Below are positions 1 to 7,605 of a DNA stretch of 15,312 bases, one piece after another. The stretch comes from Larix sibirica (Eukaryota; Streptophyta; Pinopsida; Pinales; Pinaceae): contig NWUY0300000173.1 in the NCBI GenBank assembly GCA_004151065.3, positions 12,251-27,562 of the forward strand, written 5' to 3'. Each line of letters starts with the position of its first letter. Position 1 is the stretch's first letter. The notes beneath the pieces are model-generated. The model searched no databases. It was not told where the DNA came from and was given only the letters and a program-made list of their open reading frames with translations. Both the position numbers and the translations under genes were made by a program.

Positions 1-336
1 AACTTGTGACCTATCCATAACTTGATTACAATTAAGCATGGAGAACAAGTAACAAATAACTTGTTCATGACACTTAATTTGTGATGGATTGATGTTCACC
101 ACTGATTATAAGTTAAATGGTTGTTTACCACAATTATGACTAAGCCTGTAAGTACAGGCTGCTTGCTGTCTCACACTTTAGTTTTAGTTTTATGAAACAA
201 ATTCATAGTAGTATAAGATTTAAGGTGATAACTTAGATATGAATTGAGTTGTAATTGCCCATGCATATGAAAATTATTGACTTGTAACAATTAGAAGTGC
301 TAAGTTTTATATATATTGAATTGTTATTGTGTGCAG
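1..336 (+). other. Intron-like flank of WIP zinc-finger pseudogene
   Basis: This AT-rich stretch has no coding signal. It ends in a plausible splice acceptor (a T-rich run followed by gtgtgcag at 329-336) directly before sequence homologous to the last exon of WIP zinc-finger genes. It is therefore probably the intron that precedes that exon. The retained intron argues that the pseudogene arose by decay of a genomic copy and not by retroposition of an mRNA. No first exon is visible. Confidence 0.5.
143..160. repeat. Perfect 8-bp inverted repeat with 2-base loop
   Basis: AGCCTGTA, then AG, then TACAGGCT forms a perfect short palindrome inside the presumed WIP intron. It could be chance, a leftover of a small element, or a protein-binding dyad. 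Nothing else nearby gives it a function. Confidence 0.5.
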
Positions 337-696
337 ATAATATTGCTGAGACTTCGATGCTAATGCTGTATACAAGGGTGTAGGAATAGCATAGATCATC
401 CCCGGGCCAAACCGTTTGAAAGACATTCTCTCAACACATTCCAAAAGCAAGAACGGAGTGAAGCATTTTATGTTGCAAATTCACAAAACCTTTGCTGTAA
501 GGGACGACTGCCGCACCCATGAGAACTGTGAGAAACTCTGGTATTGCAGCTGTGGCTCAGATCTCATGCACAAGAGTTCCCTCAAATATCATAAAAAGTT
601 ATTCGGCTAAGGACGTGTCCCTATCACCCCCGAGATTCCTTCGAGGACGAGGAGGATTTGGGCTATGAGGACGAAGTCTCGGTCTTATCTCATTAA
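337..696 (+). pseudogene. WIP-domain C2H2 zinc-finger transcription factor, last exon, decayed
   Basis: This is the last exon of a plant WIP-subfamily zinc-finger gene (the TT1/NTT family of nuclear developmental regulators). Three blocks in two frames give the match. In frame from 346 is LRLRC, a TAA stop at 361-363, then [17 protein letters not shown], the family's third-finger segment. One extra base at about 412-416 shifts the frame to LKD...[19 protein letters not shown] and [20 protein letters not shown], ending FG and TAA at 608-610. After another shift, SFEDEEDLGYEDE continues the usual acidic tail to TAA at 694-696. The CxxC pair after the KHFM segment is lost (LQIH replaces the cysteines), and a conserved W has become C in the RTHE motif. 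The stop, at least two frameshifts and the lost zinc ligands mean it cannot make a working factor. A splice acceptor precedes it at 336. The family call is secure from motif order; the exact member is not. Confidence 0.85.
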
Positions 697-991
697 TTCT
701 AAATACCCAAGATCTGCTATAAGAATTATCCAGCAAAGCTTCTTAATTTGTTGTTGTTTCTTCAATTTCTAGAAACACATACTTGCTGACTACCTTCACC
801 CACTTATACTCTTAATTTTGTAATCCAACACTGTAAAGAACAATTTTGTAAACAACGATTTTCTATGTAGCAGGGGAATATGCACTCTGGCAGCGGTAAT
901 CAGTAGAAGTACAGCTGTTCATGTTATCTTATATGCACGCACCGTGATTCTTTTTTCTGTAAGAGCTTTGTAAGAGCTTGGACGATCTTAG

Positions 992-995
<4 letters not shown>
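697..995. other. Flank downstream of WIP pseudogene, no gene seen
   Basis: AT-rich sequence following the decayed acidic tail of the WIP pseudogene. It may contain the old 3' untranslated region, but I see no clear polyadenylation signal or other feature to fix its end. Confidence 0.4.

Positions 996-1025
<30 letters not shown>
996..1025. repeat. (TA)15 microsatellite
   Basis: Thirty bases of uninterrupted TA dinucleotide. Such runs are common in plant intergenic DNA, mutate quickly in length and are often miscounted in assemblies. Confidence 0.95.
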
Positions 1026-1029
<4 letters not shown>

Positions 1030-1068
1030 GCAAAAAACTATGCTGCCTCAATAATTGGAGAATTGCAT

Positions 1069-1138
1069 CTCATTCTTTCAACCCAAGTGTCTGCATTCAA
1101 TATTAGGCAGAGATACTCCGAAAGGGGTTGGAAAAAAC
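1069..1138 (+). repeat. Diverged 70-bp direct repeat, copy 1
   Basis: This runs from CTCATTCTTTCAA through TGTCTGCATTCAATATTAGG to GGTTGGAAAAAAC and matches a second copy about 136 bp downstream. Its version of the hairpin region (CAGAGATACTCCG) is degraded compared with copy 2. A short TTTGGGAAAAACC motif near 1145 looks like a further partial copy of the right end. The origin is unknown; an old mobile-element fragment is possible. Confidence 0.7.
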
Positions 1139-1205
1139 TTTATATTTGGGAAAAACCTTTTATAATTATATATATTGAAAAGTGAATGCTGCTCTCCCAT
1201 TGTAG

Positions 1206-1275
1206 CTCATTTTTTCAAGCCGTTGTCTGCTTTCAATATTAGGCCGAGACACTCGGAATGAGCTTGGGCAAAACC
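1206..1275 (+). repeat. Diverged 70-bp direct repeat, copy 2, with hairpin
   Basis: Partner of the copy at 1069-1138, sharing CTCATT-TTTCAA, TGTCTGC-TTCAATATTAGG and a G-rich/A-rich right end. This copy contains a perfect dyad, CCGAG-ACA-CTCGG, at 1244-1256. The order of shared blocks is conserved with about one indel, so it is a true duplication and not chance similarity. Confidence 0.7.
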
Positions 1276-3060
1276 TAAGTAACTATATATCTCATTATTT
1301 AGAAGTTAATTTAATAAGTTGGTCACTTTTGGTTTCGAAGCTATTTTGATAAGTTGGTCATTTCTTGTTGAAATTGAAGTAGGAGAGCTTTTATTGAAGT
1401 TATTATTGTTAAAACAAAAATAATAGATTGTGTTAAGAATATGTGTTTCCTTCTTAAAGGTTATAGGTTTAAATCTATAGGAGGTACGGTGGGGTATGTA
1501 CACCACTATGGACTTTAGTAGTTACACCAAATTGGTGTATAGCATGACTATGAACTTAGTTTTAGTTTCAAATAACCTATGTACATCTATAATAAATAAA
1601 TTTCATAAAATTTGAATCACTATTATTTTCCATAGAAATTTCAGAATGTTAAAAATGACAATATAAAGCTTTATACACATTGTGAAAATCAAACATTTTT
1701 GTTGACACCTATCTAAGAAAGGATTTGTTCCATGTATCCATATTATACACATCTTGAATTCATTTCTTAAACATATCACAATCATATTTAACTATTGAAG
1801 CCAATATCCTTTAAACTCCTAAGCACATTTGAAGTGTTCATTGTAAATTTCATTGGAAATTAAGAAATGTACTAAACCTTGAGGCCTTTGTTCATAGGTG
1901 ACAATTCTATTAAAATGGTATAAGAGCCATGAAGTGAGCCTACTTCCTTTATAGGCCTCTAAGAACATGCAAAGCTAACACATAAATGCATCCATTGCTT
2001 ATTATGTAGGATTAAATGTTTATGATTTGGAGCTTCCTAAGATTCATACAAGCATACTAGAGATAAAAGCGCATTATTCATCAAACCCATCAAGTATGAT
2101 ATTCTTTGTGTCGATATTGATTGTTCACTTTCTCTCTCAAATCATGCAAAAATGCACATAGAGTGCATGTTATAGTGTAATCCCTAATGCATAGATTGGA
2201 TAATAACATGTTCAATTATGTTACACTCTCCATGTCTTACTTAAGGACACCGGAGGAAAAAATGTTGCTACAAAAATTAATTCTACGAATGATAGGTTTC
2301 ATAGGTCTTGGGTGTGAGGCATACTTAGAACATGGGGTTTTCTCAAAATATTTGACACATCGAAGTCTATATCAATATTGCTAGAAACAACAAGAAGAAA
2401 TTGTTCATCCCAATTTTAGGTTTTATGATATTGTTAAGATTCATTTTAGGTTCACATCTAAACTTAATGAAGAACATATAAGCTAGAAAATTTATTGAGC
2501 TTAATAGAGGTTTTTATTTCAAACAAAATCTATAACACACATCTATGTTAAGAAAAGAAAAGCTTTGCATTAAATCTTTATAATGAGTTTGACTAAATTT
2601 GAAAAAGATTGATGGATTCTTAAGAGATTTACATTCAAGTATTAAATATGTGTTTTGGTACCATTAAGTATCAATGGCAATAATGGGATGGCATGAATTA
2701 CATACTAAGTTTTCTATAGGATATCTTAAAATGTGCTCAAGTAATAATAAAATATTAGATACCAATGTTATAACCACATCATGGTTGATCATAGATACAC
2801 ATAGAGAATTACCAATGCAACAAAATAACTATGAACCTATATGTTAGAGAACCTTAGAAAAATAAAATATGTGAACATGAAGAAAGAGAGACTACCTCAG
2901 TTCCTTGGGTTCAGTCAATGTCTTCTCTTTTCTCTATGTGATTGTCATTAAGCCACATATTTGTAGTTAATATTACTAATAAGTTTCCAATGACTTTACA
3001 ATTTACACTCATAAACCATGACTATTTGTGTTTGTGTTTTATGAAGCCACCACTAGGGAA
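1276..3060. other. Anonymous AT-rich DNA, no supportable gene
   Basis: No reading frame here has recognisable protein motifs. The longest open stretches, about 60-66 codons on either strand, are what AT-rich noncoding DNA yields by chance, and their translations are low-complexity. ATAAGTTGGTCA occurs twice around 1312 and 1353, suggesting a small local duplication. No tRNA, splice-site series or element ends were recognised. Confidence 0.5.
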
Positions 3061-3221
3061 AAGATAATAAATTGAATGGCATTATGGTGAGGGTGAGATT
3101 TGATAGTGAATACAATGTTAATTCAAAGATAACAAATTGAATGTAAATTCAAAGATAACAAATTGAATGGCATTATGGTGAGGGTGAGATTTAATAATGA
3201 ATATAGTGTCAATTCACAGAT
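3061..3221 (+). repeat. 91-bp period tandem duplication
   Basis: The sequence from AAGATAATAAATTGAATGGC onward at 3061-3130 recurs at 3152-3221 with few substitutions, a spacing of 91 bp. Between them (3121-3143) lies a partial extra copy of ATTCAAAGATAACAAATTGA. The nested arrangement suggests two rounds of slippage or unequal exchange. It is noncoding. Confidence 0.85.
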
Positions 3222-4045
3222 CGACAAAGATTGATAATCTGCATAACACATAGATACAAGTGGGGATTAAAAATAACAAGGTTTACAAGCTTCTCTAGGA
3301 AGTGTTCATTAAGTGACGCTTAAAATGATGAATATGCAATATAGTGGTAGGATTATGTGGACGTGATTTGATTAGTGAATTTAATGTTGTAGAAGGTTAA
3401 ATTGTATTAGGGAATACATGAGAGCCAACCAGAAAAAAGATCATATTAATATTTACATACAAAGGGAAAGTAATGAGTGTTGAACCTTGGACCTCACTCC
3501 ATCTTCATGTAATACTCGAATTACAATGATCATTAAACACTTAAGTGTCTCATGTACTTGATGGGTTTTTCAAAATGTAACCCTTCTTTTGAAAATGTAT
3601 AATATTGTTACTCTTCATAAATAACAATTGATTTGATTTTTTTAATTTTTCTTATAAAAAAAATTTACATCCCTTCAAATGAAATGATCGAAAAAGATTG
3701 AATTTTTATCATTACCATTCCATCTTCTTATTTTTTCACATAGAAAAAAAAATGCTTCTTAATATTCAATATCTAATCAAAGAGAGCAAATAATTTTACA
3801 TAAGATTATCTTTCTCAAAATGAACTATAGATAGCTCATCATTAAACCCCTTCATTCTACACACCAGTGACAACACGACTACCTCCACCAAAACATGACT
3901 ATGACAAAATATCTAGTAGCTATCAAAAATGTTGATACAACATACCCAAAAAAAACATTAATTGCTGATATCCAACCAGCTTTCATCAACATACTATCTT
4001 AAACAATATCTAAAGGCCTTATAAATGGTAGAACAAAAAACCAAA
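3222..4045. other. AT-rich DNA, possible 3' untranslated end of minus-strand LINE
   Basis: No gene is recognised. The part nearest 4045 lies directly downstream, on the minus strand, of the RNase H domain of the adjoining LINE and may be its 3' untranslated region. T-rich runs around 3634-3650 could mark the poly-A end of a minus-strand element, but no target-site duplication was found, so the boundary stays open. A 12-bp perfect palindrome ACACTTAAGTGT lies at 3537-3548. Confidence 0.4.
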
Positions 4046-5406
4046 CTAGTAAAAGATTGCAAATCCATAAGAGTAAAGAGAATTGTTCCTTGACTCCTTA
4101 AACAATAAGGAACCAGTAGAAAGGTCTAATACCTTCTTTAAGAGTCCATCAACTACAAAGTTCAATTCCATGTATATATGCTTGAAAGAAATATCCAAGA
4201 AGGAGTCAATAACAGATTTGGTCCTAGTTAACCAACGATGTAGAACCAATATTTCTATGTATGAAGATCCAAATGACCATTCTATAATGATTTTGGAGTC
4301 TCCAAGCACCTGGAGTGAGTGAATACCACGTTTAGAAGCAAATTTTAAAAGACCCAATAAATCCAATAGTTCAACAAATGAATTTGAACCCAAACCACAT
4401 CCCATCCAAATATGAAAAATATGTTGATGATTGAGCTTTAAGAGGGATCCACCCCCACAATGCCCCTATTTTGCTGCACCATCAAAAAAGCTAACAGCTA
4501 CATCATTGTTAAGGAAAGAAAAAACATTCAATCTGCCAACTTTATGATTTGAAACATGCATATAGTCTCTTACTAAACTCAGAATATTTGAAACTCAAAA
4601 ATCCAAATCTGATTTAATATATTCAATGATAGCAGCTTTTCTAGTATGCTATATACCCCAATAGATGAAGATTGGAATCTCTTTGAGCCTTGAACATTTA
4701 TTAACCCACAATTCCATATTTGATTCCATAGATAAATGACTCTAGTCAACAGTTATGTGCATAGAACTTGTAGAATTGCTCCAGATATTCTTGCAAAAAG
4801 AGAATGAAACAAAAAGATGTTGTATTGATTCACTGTCAAAATGGCAAAGTGGACAGATATTGAGTCCTATCCATCCTCTCTTGACTAGATTATCTCAAGT
4901 TAGCAATTTATTTTCTAAAGTTAGCTAGAGAAAGCATTTGAGTTTAAGGGGTAAATCCCACTTCCATATTTTCTTTGTCCACCATTTACCAAAAATACAA
5001 AATGATCAGCATATAGAAACATAGATTGCTTCCAAAACAAGTTTTGAGTTTACCTATCCTTTCTTTTTTTCCATCTACATACTATTTTATCATCAACATA
5101 TTCAAGTCTAATGCCATCATGATTTAATCCCCATATATACTTATCCCATTCATGAGAAAGATCACCTCTCAATCCTAAAAATACAACATTTTTCCAGTAG
5201 CTTGTGCATGAAGGAGTCACTTTAATCTGTTCCTCACATCTACAAGATATTTGTATCCTTCATTGTGAAGAAAAGACACCAACTTTCCAAAAAGGACATA
5301 TGAGTCCTTAGCACTAATGAAAGGGTCTATCCCTAAGAGAACTTGTTCACCATTTCCTACTTCCCAAGACAACCATTGATTAATCCAACAAACGGATTTA
5401 ATAAAA
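4046..5406 (-). mobile_element. Degenerate L1-type LINE, 3' half (zinc-knuckle region and RNase H)
   Basis: Minus-strand remnant of a plant non-LTR retrotransposon. Reading from 5406 leftward, it has a W-EVGNGEQVLLGIDPF segment, then DLPLKLKCFLWLTL, then a reverse-transcriptase-associated zinc knuckle (CPLCHF...QHLF...CKNIW, CPLC codons at 4844-4855). A plant-type RNase H follows: FFDGAA at 4472-4489, then SNSFVELLDLLGLLKFA, VLGDSK and NFVVDGL, ending at a stop at 4046-4048. The four acidic residues expected of RNase H (D, E, D, D) are all recognisable, but an in-frame TAG at 4466-4468 sits just after the first, and other breaks occur upstream. The reverse transcriptase and ORF1 are absent: the element is cut at the N at 5407. 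It is dead. The family call is firm; the 3' limit is not. Confidence 0.85.
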
Positions 5407-5407
5407 N
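5407..5407. other. Single N, possible contig join between opposed LINEs
   Basis: A lone N separates a minus-strand LINE fragment from a plus-strand LINE that begins in mid-reverse-transcriptase. Both elements are truncated exactly here. Together with the clear overlap artefact at the N at 10287, this suggests that the N marks a scaffold join and not a single unread base. Order and orientation of the flanks may be wrong. Confidence 0.55.
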
Positions 5408-6612
5408 CTCAAAGAAAGGCACACAAGCAACCTTAATGGGGTCTCCTTTACCAAGGATGTCAACCTAACCCACTTGCTATTCGTTGATGACATCGTCCTC
5501 TTCTATCGATGCTCGGATCGAGAATGCAAGCGGCTCAAAGAAGTAGTACACCTATTTTGTAAGCATCAAGTATTGTAATTAATATCAAAAAATCTACCAT
5601 TTATTAGATGCAAGGGGAGGAAAGCCAGGTGCCTCTTTGGAGAAGGCACTTTCCCTTTGAAATCAAAATTTTGGATGATTGCCTAAACTATTTGGGATTT
5701 ATGATCAAGCAAAATGGTTATGGCCTAAAGTCCATGTATAACAACTGGATCTCACAGGGGGAAGACTAGTGCTAATTAAGTTGGTGATGGAGGCAATAAC
5801 CGGTATACTGGCACCTCATGGCACACATCCCCAAAGCCATCCTAGATCACATTCAAAAACTATGTTTCAATTTCTTATGGAAAGAAAGTGATGAATATAT
5901 GGGTTGTCATCTGGTGAATTGGAAGAGCATTGCAATCCACAAAGCCCATGGGAGAATGGGGGCCGAATAACATATTATCATTCAACCAAGTACTTGCTGT
6001 AAAATCCTTATCGAATTTCCTGGTTCAGAAAAACTTGTGGAAACGCATTCTTATGTCCAAATATCTAGCTTTTGGGTCCATATTGGACTGGATCCGAAAT
6101 AGGCATAAATCGGTCTCTATGGTCTCCAATCAAAAGAAAGCTATGGCTCAAGCCTTCCCCATTATAGGCAAATTTTTAGCTTGGAGGGTTGCCGATGGAA
6201 AGAAGATCAGAGTCGGCTCTGATTCTATTATGGGATTCAGAGGATCAATTGTCCTTTCTAGAGAGTTAATACAATTCCTGTAATCTAGTAGTCGAGCCAC
6301 ATTGGATAAATTTGCATGCCCTCAACAATTTGGGTTAGATTTTTAAAGCTACAGAGGAGTTCAATGTTCATGTTGTTTTGCGGGAAGTGGCGGATCATTT
6401 TTCCTCATCAAGTACGTGGAAGGAACCATCTATAGGGAGTAGTCTGCAGAAATTTTTTTCCACCCCTGCTTTAAAACCATTTCATCCCCTCCCATACCTA
6501 GTAAACCAGGGACTGTGGTTGGCTGGCAACTCAACAGTCTTCAATGATAAAATTCCCCAAGCTCTTCAAATCATCTCTCAATTTTATCCACTATTCCACC
6601 ATTACCAAAACG

Positions 6613-6622
6613 CATTAAGCCT
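6613..6622 (+). repeat. Target-site duplication, left, of SINE
   Basis: CATTAAGCCT directly precedes the SINE and recurs directly after its poly-A run at 6874-6883. Extended to 17 bases (6611-6627 versus 6872-6888), the two sides match at 14 positions, as expected for an aged duplication made by LINE-type target-primed insertion. Confidence 0.85.
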
Positions 6623-6873
6623 GTCAAGTCCGACTAGCGCAGATCTTATTCGAGGGATTCTGTTTGTGCCCAGGGTTCGAAACTCGGCAGTGGTGGGAGG
6701 GGATACCAAAAAATCCAACCATGTTAAGGGTTGGTGTGGCCCAGACCGGGTGCNTGGTCCAGGACAGGTGCATTCCCCGGGTGATTTTGACGGCTTAGAT
6801 GCCCCTGGGTCATGGTTTCTTAGACCAAAGGCCACTCCCGCAAGTTACGAATATTCGAGCAAAAAAAAAAGCT
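6623..6873 (+). mobile_element. tRNA-derived SINE inserted in the LINE
   Basis: A short insertion of about 250 bp interrupts the LINE between its linker and RNase H regions. The 5' part looks like a tRNA-derived head with an internal RNA polymerase III promoter: an A-box-like TAGCGCAGAT at 6635-6644 and a B-box GGTTCGAAACT at 6674-6684, about 30 bases apart. A GC-rich body follows, unlike the AT-rich surroundings, ending in ten A's at 6861-6870. A target-site duplication (CATTAAGCCT) flanks it. SINEs are copied in trans by LINE machinery and encode no protein, so the open frame crossing it is meaningless. One undetermined base lies at 6754. It must be younger than the LINE copy that it splits. 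The family name is not known to me. Confidence 0.82.
6635..6684 (+). promoter_or_regulatory. Internal RNA polymerase III promoter (A and B boxes) of SINE
   Basis: TAGCGCAGAT (6635-6644) fits the A-box pattern and GGTTCGAAACT (6674-6684) fits the B-box core GGTTCGANNC closely. Order and spacing match tRNA genes and tRNA-derived SINEs. The region between the boxes does not fold into an obvious intact tRNA, so this is a SINE head and not a tRNA gene. Confidence 0.7.
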
Positions 6874-6883
6874 CATTAAGCCT
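6874..6883 (+). repeat. Target-site duplication, right, of SINE
   Basis: CATTAAGCCT directly after the SINE tail, partner of 6613-6622. The sequence resuming here encodes the LINE linker and RNase H, confirming that the element between was inserted. Confidence 0.85.
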
Positions 6884-7605
6884 CCCAAACTGATACTGCC
6901 CCATCCGTTGATCATTCAAAAGGATAAAGCATGGTCTTTTTTTATGGTGCCTATCAAGGCAAGAACAAGTTGTGTGAATTTGACTGTGCTCTTTACCTTT
7001 CAGACTTCCACTTCTTTCTTGCAAAAGGAGGCTAAGGGTCAGGGTCTAATAACTGGGCTGAACTTCAGGCCTTCTATTTCACCAAAAAGCAACCATCCTA
7101 GGTCTACACAAGCTGCAGGTGGTCAAGGATTCCTCTTTCGTTATAAACTGGATGAATGGCTCAGCTGAAATCCATAACATTGAGTTATTACAATTGGCTG
7201 ACAGACTGAAAGCAATCAGTTGCAGGTTCATGCAGGTATCAATTCAGCATACATATCAAGAACATAACCAGATCGCAGATGACTTTCAAAATAAGGCTTG
7301 GATACAGTTGCAGGATCTTATGTATGGGAAGGATACCATGAGGGAACTATGTTTTCCTCACAGCTCTCTTCATGTTAATTCCCCAGGTGAGTACAAAATT
7401 TTGGTTCCTGCTCAGTTTTGTTATTTTGAAACATTGGCTTAAGCCTAAACTGATGCCCTCTGTGCCCATGTGCACTTGAATTATGTACCTTCTGTTCATG
7501 AATGGAAATACAATTTTTCTTCCTGGAAAAAAAATATTATAATATACTAGAAAAAGAAATAATGGAAGAGCTGCATGGAAACCAAAGTGGGAAATGACCA
7601 CTGAC

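Larger units (their letters stand above)
5408..7534 (+). mobile_element. Degenerate L1-type LINE, RT C-terminal half through RNase H and poly-A
   Basis: Plus-strand non-LTR retrotransposon cut at its 5' side by the N at 5407. An open stretch 5408-5578 encodes the reverse-transcriptase core with the FVDD catalytic motif at 5480-5491 (THLLFVDDIVLFY) and ends at TAA. Shifted frames continue with the usual thumb region (YLGF, RLVLIKLVMEAI, HIPKAILDHIQKL, CFNFLW), then 5930-6283 with SFNQVLAVKSLSNFL, SKYLAFGSILDW and WRVADGKKIRVGSDS. The CPLC zinc knuckle is not seen. A segment at 6480-6600 (LWLAGNSTVFNDK) leads to a SINE insertion. RNase H follows, with SNNWAELQAFYF, KDSSFVINWMNG and HNQIADDF (to about 7290); its first catalytic Asp is changed, FFYGA for FFDGA. 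An A8 run at 7527-7534 probably marks the poly-A tail. Many stops and frameshifts make it inactive. Confidence 0.88.

Noticed and set aside
1306-1785. Minus-strand open frames of 60-66 codons
   Set aside because: Low-complexity translations rich in N, I, K and F, with no motif, promoter or exon signals.
2187-2384. 65-codon open frame on the plus strand (PEEKMLLQKL...)
   Set aside because: There is no recognisable family, no splice context and surrounding stops; chance openness in AT-rich DNA is the simplest reading.
6623-6700. tRNA gene
   Set aside because: A and B boxes are present, but no intact cloverleaf is evident, and the poly-A tail and target duplication show a SINE.
6378-6893. 171-codon plus-strand open frame as a gene
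   Set aside because: It is a fusion of a LINE linker with the inserted SINE, crosses an N, and has no independent coding signal. The opposite-strand frame 6602-6835 is likewise only the SINE read backwards.
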